Source of the DNA: Prevotellaceae bacterium
Lineage (GTDB): Bacteria; Bacteroidota; Bacteroidia; Bacteroidales; UBA932
Direction of reading: 5' to 3'
DNA: 9,440 nt
NCBI GenBank assembly: GCA_031279735.1
Contig: JAITHX010000053.1
Location: 1 to 9,440 of the forward strand
The notes under the pieces are model-generated. The model was not told where the DNA came from and ran no database searches. It saw nothing but the letters and a program-made list of their open reading frames with translations. Shown in pieces: positions 1 to 5,703 of this stretch. The position numbers were made by a program, and so were the translations under genes. Every line of letters begins with the position of its first letter. Position 1 is the first letter of the stretch.

Positions 1-250
1 GAATTTGACGTAAAATTTATGGAATGGATACTGAAACTTCGGGAAATTGCCCTAAAATCGTCGGGATTTGCTATCCAGTCTCTGAACTTTTAGGTAAAAT
101 TTCGGAAATTTTAGGTAGAATTCCGGAAATTTTAGGTAGAATTCCGGAAATTTTAGGTAGAATTCCGGAAATTTGTCGTAAAATTTTCAGTCTTTGCCAT
201 AAAAATCCGTGAATTTTTCCTACAATTTTCGATCTTTATTCTAAAGAAAC
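1..250. repeat. Degenerate 21-bp tandem repeat array
   Basis: Three perfect copies of a 21-bp unit lie at 104-124, 125-145 and 146-166. The unit begins GGAAATTTTAGG and ends TAGAATTCC. Diverged copies keep the same 21-bp register on both sides (83-103 and 41-61 upstream; 167-187 and 209-229 downstream), and 1-19 also fits, so the array probably continues beyond the window start. Each unit carries two AT tracts (AAATTTT and AATT) about 10-11 bp apart, that is one per helical turn. Unit ends are near-inverted (GGAAaTT / AATTCC). A 62-codon frame at 24-212 encodes a heptad PEILGRI repeat, but a 21-bp period keeps any frame open and no leader or domain supports it, so I do not call a gene. Positions 251-325 after the array hold nothing I recognise. 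Confidence 0.85.
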
Positions 251-325
251 GGATTCACAATTTCAATGAACTTAACTATCGGCATTGCTGCAAGCTCCAG
301 ACGAAGATTAACTCAACGCGGCAAA

Positions 326-374
326 GTTAATTATTAATTATTAATTGTTAATTGTTAATTGTTAATTGTTAATG
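326..374. repeat. Heptamer array A1 (GTTAATT type)
   Basis: There are seven consecutive 7-nt units: GTTAATT, ATTAATT twice, GTTAATT three times, and a terminal GTTAATG that abuts the first hairpin module. The array is the reverse complement of array A4 (614-669), so the two form the outer arms of a large inverted repeat around the central modules. Confidence 0.9.
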
Positions 375-417
375 CCTGCGGCTCAGTATCTCCGTCTCAC
401 TCCACCCGTCCGACAGG
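375..417. repeat. Hairpin module M1
   Basis: This is a 43-nt GC-rich module starting CCTGCGG and ending CCGACAGG. It is one base shorter than M2 and M3 because the left arm lacks the T of CCTGTCGG. The arms are complementary apart from that missing base. The stem extends outward perfectly for 7 bp through the flanking heptamers GTTAATG and CATTAAC. The internal segment is a CT-rich loop shared with M2 and M3. Confidence 0.85.
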
Positions 418-464
418 CATTAACCATTAATTAGTGGTTAGTGGTTAGTGGTTAGTGGTTAGTG
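418..464. repeat. Heptamer array A2 (TTAGTGG type)
   Basis: The array begins CATTAACCATTAA and continues with TTAGTGG four times, ending TTAGTG. The opening 13 nt and the TTAGTGGTTAGTG that follows are complementary if G-U pairs are allowed (two wobbles), so the junction is itself a wobble palindrome. Confidence 0.88.
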
Positions 465-508
465 CCTGTCGGCTCAGTGTCTCCGTCTCCCTCCGCCCGT
501 CCGACAGG
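465..508. repeat. Hairpin module M2
   Basis: This 44-nt module has perfect 8-bp terminal inverted arms (CCTGTCGG / CCGACAGG) around a 28-nt CT-rich loop. It differs from M3 at two loop positions only (C for A and G for A). The flanking GGTTAGTG and CTCTAACC extend the stem with a single T-T mismatch. Confidence 0.88.
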
Positions 509-569
509 CTCTAACCATTAATTAGTGGTTAGTGGTTAGTGGTTAGTGGTTAGTGGTTAGTGGTTAGTG
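509..569. repeat. Heptamer array A3 (TTAGTGG type)
   Basis: The array opens CTCTAACCATTAA and continues with TTAGTGG six times and a final TTAGTG. It has the same design as A2 but is 14 nt longer, exactly two heptamers, which is what copy-number slippage of a 7-nt unit would produce. Confidence 0.88.
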
Positions 570-613
570 CCTGTCGGCTCAGTGTCTCCGTCTCACTCCA
601 CCCGTCCGACAGG
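570..613. repeat. Hairpin module M3
   Basis: This 44-nt module has the same CCTGTCGG / CCGACAGG arms and 28-nt loop as M2. The flanks GTTAGTG and CATTAAC extend the stem, with one G-U pair if read as plus-strand RNA. Confidence 0.88.
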
Positions 614-669
614 CATTAACAATTAACAATTAACAATTAACAATTAACAATTAACAATTAACAATTAAT
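614..669. repeat. Heptamer array A4 (AATTAAC type)
   Basis: The array consists of CATTAAC, six copies of AATTAAC, and a terminal AATTAAT, eight units in all. It is the inverted counterpart of A1. Its first part, together with the end of M3, is repeated exactly at 736-781. Confidence 0.9.
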
Positions 670-705
670 TATGAACTGTCCGACTTTCCGTCAGGCAATT
701 CATAA
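669..705 (-). terminator. Hairpin, possible terminator or 3' stem-loop of ispE mRNA
   Basis: The left arm is 669-684, the loop 685-689 and the right arm 690-705. The outer seven pairs (TTATGAA / TTCATAA) are perfect. As minus-strand RNA, 15 of 16 positions pair, counting two G-U pairs and with one A-C mismatch. As plus-strand RNA there are two C-A mismatches. The better fold is therefore on the strand that carries read-through from ispE, whose stop lies 58 bp upstream in transcription. What follows the stem is AT-rich heptamer sequence rather than a clean U tract, so a role in mRNA 3'-end protection is as likely as termination. Confidence 0.4.
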
Positions 706-733
706 TTTATAATTCATAATTCATAATTAATTA
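699..733. repeat. Heptamer array A5 (TTCATAA type)
   Basis: There are five 7-nt units in register: TTCATAA, TTTATAA, TTCATAA, TTCATAA and TTAATTA. The first unit is also the right end of the stem-loop at 669-705. The same TTCATAA unit reappears in the palindrome at 9423-9440. Confidence 0.8.
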
Positions 734-735
734 CT

Positions 736-781
736 CTCCACCCGTCCGACAGGCATTAACAATTAACAATTAACAATTAAC
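736..781. repeat. Partial hairpin module M5 plus heptamer array A6 (46-bp duplicate)
   Basis: Positions 736-753 are the right part of the hairpin module only, ending CCGTCCGACAGG. Positions 754-781 are CATTAAC followed by three AATTAAC units. The whole stretch is identical to 596-641. The offset is 140 bp, a multiple of seven. The array runs into the 3' end of ispE. Confidence 0.88.
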
Positions 782-1560
782 CATTTAAAGAAGGGGAGTT
801 CCGGTTTTTCGCGAAATATTCCGAACACGCTGGCTCCGCTTCCGCTCATTGAAGCATAGACTGCTCCGGATTCATAGAACAGTTCTTTGATTCGGGCGAT
901 GGCGGGGTAGCGGGCGAAGATGCTGGGTTCGAAATCGTTTTGGAGCGTGTTTTTCCATTCTTCGGGCGGTTTTCCGACGGTTGCGGCGAGGTCAACGACC
1001 GAAGGTTTTGGCGTGACGCCGGCGTAGGCTTCGCGGGTGCCGACATGTATGTCGGGGGTGGCTATCGACAGCCATGTGCCGTTCAGATTCACGTTTGTTG
1101 CGGCGAGTATTTCGCCTCTTCCCGACGCTTTAGCCGGAACGTTGTCGATAAAGAAGGGGCAGTCGCTTCCGAGTTTGGCGGCGAAGGATTTGAGAGTGTC
1201 GGCATTGAGGCGGAGGTCGAAGATTTCGTTTAGCGCGACGAGGGTAAACGAGGCGTCGGACGAGCCGCCTCCGAGACCTGCTCCGGAGGGGATGGTTTTG
1301 TGGAGGTGTATTGCTGCCGGCGGGAGATTGTATATGTTCGCCAGCATACGGTAGGCTTTCACGCAGAGGTTGTCGTCCGGGCGGCAGTCGACGGGCAGAC
1401 CCGAAGTCGCGAAGCTGAAGCTGGCGGATTCAACCACTTCCAGCGCGTCGGCAAGTCCGAGTACCGGGAAGAACACGGTTTCAATGTCGTGGTATCCGTC
1501 GGGACGTTTTGCCGCCACGTTCAGTCCGAGGTTGATTTTGGCATTCGGGAATACTAGCAT
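763..1560 (-). CDS. ispE: 4-diphosphocytidyl-2-C-methyl-D-erythritol kinase
   Basis: This cytoplasmic GHMP-family kinase phosphorylates CDP-methylerythritol with ATP in the MEP route to isoprenoid precursors. The 265-residue length is normal for IspE. It opens MLVFPNAKINLGL with Lys8 and the GYHDI motif (His24). The GHMP phosphate-binding loop PSGAGLGGGSSD is at 91-102, GSDCPFFI with the probable catalytic Asp133 at 131-138, and the C-terminal glycine motif SMSGSGASVFGIF at 237-249. The frame is open for 140 more residues upstream, but that stretch lies under the rhomboid gene and has no family similarity, so the ATG at 1558-1560 is chosen. This start overlaps the rhomboid stop by one base (TGATG), which suggests translational coupling. 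The last five residues (LIVNC) and the stop are encoded by the heptamer repeat A6, so the native C-terminus appears to have been replaced. Confidence 0.96.
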   Translation of the reverse strand: MLVFPNAKINLGLNVAAKRPDGYHDIETVFFPVLGLADALEVVESASFSFATSGLPVDCRPDDNLCVKAYRMLANIYNLPPAAIHLHKTIPSGAGLGGGSSDASFTLVALNEIFDLRLNADTLKSFAAKLGSDCPFFIDNVPAKASGRGEILAATNVNLNGTWLSIATPDIHVGTREAYAGVTPKPSVVDLAATVGKPPEEWKNTLQNDFEPSIFARYPAIARIKELFYESGAVYASMSGSGASVFGIFREKPELPFFKWLIVNC

Positions 1561-2177
1561 CAGAAGTGCGGATGAAATAGTTGACTGAGGAAGAAGCTGT
1601 AGATTTCCGGCACGACAAAGAGCGGATAGAGCAGCCCGAACAGCGCGCCGTAGAAATGCGCGTCGTGGTTTATGATGCTTCCTCCCTTCCGGCTCATGTA
1701 GCCGGAGTAGATCAGGTAAAGCACGCCGAAGATTATTCCGGGGCAGGGTATGAAGAATACATACATAATGTGCCACGGATTGAAAAGCATAGTGAAGAAT
1801 ATCACAGCCGATATTGCGCCTGAAGCTCCGACGCTTGCGTATCCGGGGTTGTTGCGTCGTTTGACTAGGTCGGGGAGCGAGGAAAAGAGTATCGCTCCGA
1901 AGTACAAGCAATAGAAATGCGTGTTTGGCGCTTCGGCGACCTGGTGCAGGTAAGCGACTGCGGCGCCTCCGAACGACCACAGGGCAATCATGTTAAAGAG
2001 CAGGTGCATCCAGTCGGCGTGAATGAATGCGTGGGTAACGACGCGGTAGGCTTGCGACCCGTCCCGCACGACGAGATACGGTCGCAGGGTCAGTTTGTGG
2101 AACGTCGCGCTATTGTTGAAGGCAAGGATGGTTGCTCCCACCGAGAGCAGCGCCAGCAGGTTGTGAGGTGTCAGCAT
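1560..2177 (-). CDS. Rhomboid family intramembrane serine protease (S54)
   Basis: This is a polytopic inner-membrane protease of 205 residues, expected to cleave transmembrane segments of other proteins; the substrate cannot be told from sequence. The family hallmarks are intact. THAFIHADWMHLLFN is at 48-62, giving the HxxxN motif with His58 and Asn62. GASG is at 117-120 with the catalytic Ser119, and HDAHFYG at 171-177 contains the catalytic His174. Hydrophobic segments fit a six-helix rhomboid core. It lies 19 bp after the ABC permease stop and overlaps the ispE start by one base, so it sits in the middle of the minus-strand operon. The ATG at 2175-2177 is the first methionine and leaves a normal short N-terminus ahead of helix 1. 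Confidence 0.92.
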   Translation of the reverse strand: MLTPHNLLALLSVGATILAFNNSATFHKLTLRPYLVVRDGSQAYRVVTHAFIHADWMHLLFNMIALWSFGGAAVAYLHQVAEAPNTHFYCLYFGAILFSSLPDLVKRRNNPGYASVGASGAISAVIFFTMLFNPWHIMYVFFIPCPGIIFGVLYLIYSGYMSRKGGSIINHDAHFYGALFGLLYPLFVVPEIYSFFLSQLFHPHF

Positions 2178-2196
2178 TGTTGTGCGGAGTTGGGGG

Positions 2197-3444
2197 TTAT
2201 CTGTATCTTATCCATTTGATCATTTCCTTGAGAGAATGTTTTTTGCCGTACATGAGTATTCCTGTTCGGTAGATTTTTGCGGAGATGTAGCACATTCCTG
2301 CGAGGGTGACGCATAGCAGCGCGAACGACAGAGCGATTTCCCAGAGCGGAACGCCGAACGCCACCCGTGCCGGCATGACTATGGGCGAAGTCAGCGGGAT
2401 CATTGATGCCCAGAACGAGAGCGGGCTGTCGGGAAAGCGGATCGTGTGGGTCATCATCGTGAATCCGAGTATGAGGGGAATCATGACGGGAGTGACCATC
2501 TGCTGCGTGTCGGCTTCGGCATCGACCGACGAGCCTATGGCGGCAAAGACTGAGGAATAGAGCAGAAAGCCTCCGAAGAAGAAGAGGATGAAGACGCAGA
2601 TGATTTCGGTGAAGTTGATAGAGTTCAGCATGAGCATTGCTGCCGCGAGCGGATTCGATACTCCGCCGAAGAGCTTTAAAACATCGACTAAGGCGAAAGT
2701 CAGTGCGATCCAGAGCAGAAACTGCGTGAAGGCTACCAGTCCCACGCCGAATATTTTTCCTGCCATCAGGCGAAAGGGGGAGACGGAGGAGATTATCACT
2801 TCCACGATTCTGCTGGTTTTTTCCTCTACCACGCCGCGCATGACCATGGCTCCGAACGTCATAGTGAACATGAAGACAAGGGTCGCCATGATGTAGGCTA
2901 TGAGCATGATAAAGCCGGCATTGGTTTCGATTTCGGTTTCCCTGTCCCATTTCAGGGTTTTCACGCTGACGTTTGTCCGGATTCCGGCAAGGATTTCTTC
3001 GATGTCGGCAACGTTGAGGGCTTTCATCTTGAGGTTTTCCACGCCGCGATTGATTGCGGAGCGCACATGTCCGGACAGTTCCATGCTCACCGAGTTTTTG
3101 GAGTAGAAGCTGCATCCGGCGGGGTATTCGCCGGGGTTGCCGTCGATGACGAGGAGAACGGTTGCGTCGGCGTCGATGTATTTTTTTTTCAGGTTGTCGA
3201 GAGGTTCGGCGGCGATGTTTTCAAACAGCAGTACATCGGTGCTGCGCAGCATGTCCATAGCCATTCCGGTGGGGTCAACGACCTTCACGTTGACGACGGT
3301 TGTGCTTTCGGCGGTTATCAGTTTGAAGTAAACGAACAGCGACCCTGCGAAGAGCAGGGGCGCGAGCAGCGAAAGCACGATGAAGGATTTTTTTCGCACG
3401 CGGGAGAGGTATTCTCTCCGAATCACAAGAAATACGGTTTTCAT
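2197..3444 (-). CDS. ABC-2 type transporter permease (NatB/YhaP-like)
   Basis: This 415-residue integral membrane protein has the usual layout of the NatB-like permease family. A first helix at about 21-41 follows a basic N-terminus (RREYLSRVRKKS). A large extracytoplasmic domain of about 130 residues comes next. A C-terminal block of roughly six helices begins near 177. The conserved cytoplasmic stretch VVEEKTSRIVEVIISSVSP (205-223), characteristic of this family, follows helix 2. Related proteins pair with a separate ATPase to export substrates such as sodium, peptides or drugs; the substrate here is unknown. No ATPase gene is adjacent: upstream is DPP IV and downstream is rhomboid. The coding strand contains a run of nine A (3181-3189) within LKKKY. 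The ATG at 3442-3444 is directly preceded by an 11/12-bp tandem repeat. Confidence 0.88.
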   Translation of the reverse strand: MKTVFLVIRREYLSRVRKKSFIVLSLLAPLLFAGSLFVYFKLITAESTTVVNVKVVDPTGMAMDMLRSTDVLLFENIAAEPLDNLKKKYIDADATVLLVIDGNPGEYPAGCSFYSKNSVSMELSGHVRSAINRGVENLKMKALNVADIEEILAGIRTNVSVKTLKWDRETEIETNAGFIMLIAYIMATLVFMFTMTFGAMVMRGVVEEKTSRIVEVIISSVSPFRLMAGKIFGVGLVAFTQFLLWIALTFALVDVLKLFGGVSNPLAAAMLMLNSINFTEIICVFILFFFGGFLLYSSVFAAIGSSVDAEADTQQMVTPVMIPLILGFTMMTHTIRFPDSPLSFWASMIPLTSPIVMPARVAFGVPLWEIALSFALLCVTLAGMCYISAKIYRTGILMYGKKHSLKEMIKWIRYR

Positions 3445-3501
3445 CTTTTAATATGTCTTTAATGTGTCTTTAATGTGTCTTTAAATATGTCTTTAAATAT
3501 G
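3444..3501. repeat. 11/12-bp tandem repeat in the leader of the ABC permease
   Basis: There are five consecutive units read on the plus strand: TCTTTTAATATG, TCTTTAATGTG twice, and TCTTTAAATATG twice. On the minus (coding) strand each unit is A-rich and contains AAAGA. The last unit runs up to and into the start codon, so the repeat forms the immediate 5' leader. The surrounding gap (3445-3530) is the only one of more than 20 bp between the minus-strand genes. I find no convincing Bacteroidota promoter in it, so expression may come by read-through. Confidence 0.85.
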
Positions 3502-3530
3502 TTTGTTTATCATTGTATCGAGCAGTTGCG

Positions 3531-5696
3531 TCAATTCATTTTCAGTTCGCGCAGCAGCAGTTCGGGCACGGGTTTCCGCAGCAGATGTTCGTAGATGAAG
3601 CGGGTGCGGAGGTTTCTGAAGTGGACTGATTTAGCGCCTCTGTATCCGTGTCTGCTGGAGGGATATATCATAAGGTCGAAGAATCGGTTTTTGTCCTGAA
3701 GTTCGCTTGCGAGGGCAAAAGTGTTTTGGACGTGAACGTTTTCGTCGAGGAGACCGTGAGTGAGCAGCAATTTGCCTTTCAGTTTGCCGGCGGCGGCTAT
3801 CACCGACGAGCGGCGGTATCCTTCGGGGTTTTCGGCTGGGGTGTCCATGTATCGTTCGGTGTAAGTGGCGTCGTAGAGTGTCCAGTCCGTTACGCTGCCG
3901 CCGGCAATGGCGTGAGTGAATACGTCGGGAGCGGCGGTCATGGCGAAGCAGGAGATATATCCTCCGTAGCTGAATCCGCTGATACAGATTCGTTCGGGGT
4001 CGGCGCCGAAGTTTTCGACGAGATGCCGGACGCAGGCGGCATAGTCCTTCACTTCCACTTCGCCGAGATTGCGGTGCATCTCGTTCTGTCCGATTCTTCC
4101 GAAGTGGAGACTTCCGCGATGATCGACGGTGGCCTGCAGCAAGTCTTCGTGAGCGAACCAGTTCGCGAGGCGAGCGTTGCCGTCCCACTCCCTATCGACC
4201 GACATTGAAGCCGGACCGCCGTAAACATTGAGGAGAAGAGGATACTTCCGGTCGGGGCTGAAATTCGGGGGCAGCACCAGCCTCACGGGGAGACGGTATC
4301 TGCCGTCGTCGCTGTCAACGGCTACGAATCTGGTTTCGGGCCAGATATAGTTCTCGTTTTCCGGGATGCGGGTATCGAAAACTTGGGCGATGAAGTTGCC
4401 GTCGGTATCGAGCAGGTCGGCTTTGTCGGGAGCGTCCACGTCGGAGTACGAGGCGACGAAGTATTTGGCGTTGGGCGAGAGCGAAACGCGGTGGGTGTTC
4501 GTTCCGGGCGACAGTCGCTGGAGACGGGTTCCGTCGAAAGCAACCCGATAGAAGTCGCGACAGGCGAGATTATCCTTGAGGCAGGAGAAATAGACAGTTT
4601 CGGAGGGTTCGTCTATCTCCGTCACCTCCGTGACGGAGTATTCGCCGGCGGTAATCGGATACGGGTCGCCGCCGTTCGGGTCGAGCAAATAGAGGTGGGG
4701 GTATCCGCTCCGTTCGCTGAGGATGATTATCCGGTTGTCGGCAAGCGGGCGGATGTTAGCGTCGCCTTCCATGTTGATCCATGTGGTGGAAGTTTCTCGG
4801 TACAGTCTCTGTTTCATTCCGCTTTCGGGGCTAACCTCAAAGATGTCGTAAACATTCTGCGCCCGATTGAGACATTGGACGAGGAGATTTTTTGCCGACG
4901 GTCGCCAGACCGGAGCGCCGAAATACTGGTCGGTGTTCGGGTCGAAGTCCGCGAAGACAGGCGTTCGGGCGGCTTCGGGGTCCGCGAATCCTATCCTGAC
5001 TTCCGGCACGGGGTCTCCGGCTTTGGGATATCTCATGGTTTCAATGTATCCGTGTGTACCTCGGCTGTCGGTTATCGAGAACTTCGGGACGCGGGAATCG
5101 TCGGAGCGGAAAAAGGCGATATAGCTGCCGTCGGGCGCCCACCAGAACGCTTTGGAGTTTGTGGCGCGTCCGAGAATTTCCTCCATGTAAACCCAAGAGG
5201 CATAGCCGTTGAGGATGGAATCGTTTCCGTCGGCGGTGAGGCGAAACTCGCGGCTGTCGGCGAGCCGGAGCGAATAGAGGTCGTTGTTTCTGGTATAAGC
5301 CAGATACTTGCCGTCGGGCGAGAGTTGCGGATTGCGGATTGCGGCATCGGCGTTCGTTTCGGCGTCGAGCAGGGCGTCGGCGCGTTCGGTCGAGATTTTT
5401 TTCGATGCGTCGGACAGATGAATGCGCTCGTCGTCGTTCCGCAGCAGTTCGATGCGGAGCTTTTTCTCCGTTTTGTCCTCTATTTCAAACAGGAAATAGG
5501 AATTGTTCGCCATGAGGACAAAAGCGGAATCGCTGGTCCAAGTCACTATCTCCGGCGGGGAATCGGAACGCTGGAGCGAGAATATCTGTTCCGGGGCAAG
5601 CGGAAGTCTTTGAGCCTGCACATATAGGGCGGGCAGTGCGGCTGCAAGAAAGGCGAGGGTCAAACGGATGATTTTTGATGGAAAAGTCATTGGCAT
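3531..5696 (-). CDS. dpp4: Dipeptidyl peptidase IV (S9B prolyl oligopeptidase family)
   Basis: This secreted serine exopeptidase removes Xaa-Pro (and Xaa-Ala) dipeptides from peptide N-termini. It has 721 residues, normal for bacterial DPP IV. A signal peptide spans about 1-28 (basic start, hydrophobic core, VQA near the probable cleavage site). An eight-bladed beta-propeller domain follows to about 450. It contains WVYMEEI (168-174), whose Glu172-Glu173 match the pair that binds the substrate N-terminus in DPP4. The alpha/beta-hydrolase domain has VYGGP (Tyr492, oxyanion hole), GFSYGG with Ser576, YDATYTERYM (608-617, close to the family motif), Asp651 in LLDENVH, and His683 in SSRHGY, so the catalytic set is complete. 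It starts 7 bp after the rpe stop. A second ATG two codons in (5688-5690) is an equally good start. Confidence 0.95.
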   Translation of the reverse strand: MPMTFPSKIIRLTLAFLAAALPALYVQAQRLPLAPEQIFSLQRSDSPPEIVTWTSDSAFVLMANNSYFLFEIEDKTEKKLRIELLRNDDERIHLSDASKKISTERADALLDAETNADAAIRNPQLSPDGKYLAYTRNNDLYSLRLADSREFRLTADGNDSILNGYASWVYMEEILGRATNSKAFWWAPDGSYIAFFRSDDSRVPKFSITDSRGTHGYIETMRYPKAGDPVPEVRIGFADPEAARTPVFADFDPNTDQYFGAPVWRPSAKNLLVQCLNRAQNVYDIFEVSPESGMKQRLYRETSTTWINMEGDANIRPLADNRIIILSERSGYPHLYLLDPNGGDPYPITAGEYSVTEVTEIDEPSETVYFSCLKDNLACRDFYRVAFDGTRLQRLSPGTNTHRVSLSPNAKYFVASYSDVDAPDKADLLDTDGNFIAQVFDTRIPENENYIWPETRFVAVDSDDGRYRLPVRLVLPPNFSPDRKYPLLLNVYGGPASMSVDREWDGNARLANWFAHEDLLQATVDHRGSLHFGRIGQNEMHRNLGEVEVKDYAACVRHLVENFGADPERICISGFSYGGYISCFAMTAAPDVFTHAIAGGSVTDWTLYDATYTERYMDTPAENPEGYRRSSVIAAAGKLKGKLLLTHGLLDENVHVQNTFALASELQDKNRFFDLMIYPSSRHGYRGAKSVHFRNLRTRFIYEHLLRKPVPELLLRELKMN

Positions 5697-5703
5697 GAAG
5701 TTT

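Noticed and set aside
24..212. 62-codon open frame with a PEILGRI heptad repeat
   Set aside because: A 21-bp tandem repeat keeps a frame open automatically. There is no leader signal, and flanking diverged repeats follow the DNA period rather than protein sense.
375..613. CRISPR-like array (three 43-44-nt repeats with 47- and 61-nt spacers)
   Set aside because: The intervening sequences are low-complexity heptamer arrays rather than unique spacers, there are no cas genes, and spacer lengths differ by multiples of seven.
1561..1980. N-terminal extension of IspE by 140 residues
   Set aside because: The extension is arginine-rich out-of-frame translation of the rhomboid gene. The conserved IspE start motif lies right at the ATG at 1558-1560.
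2171..3115. 314-codon minus-strand frame rich in Arg and His
   Set aside because: It lies in an alternate frame of the ABC permease gene and shows no domain pattern; the permease frame carries membrane helices and family motifs.
3502..3530. Sigma70-like TTGACG and TACAAT on the minus strand ahead of the ABC permease
   Set aside because: The two boxes are only 11 bp apart instead of about 17, and this phylum does not use that consensus.
4383..5627. 414-codon plus-strand frame opposite DPP IV
   Set aside because: It is antisense to a complete DPP IV gene with its catalytic triad, a common artefact of GC-rich codon use, and has no recognisable motifs.
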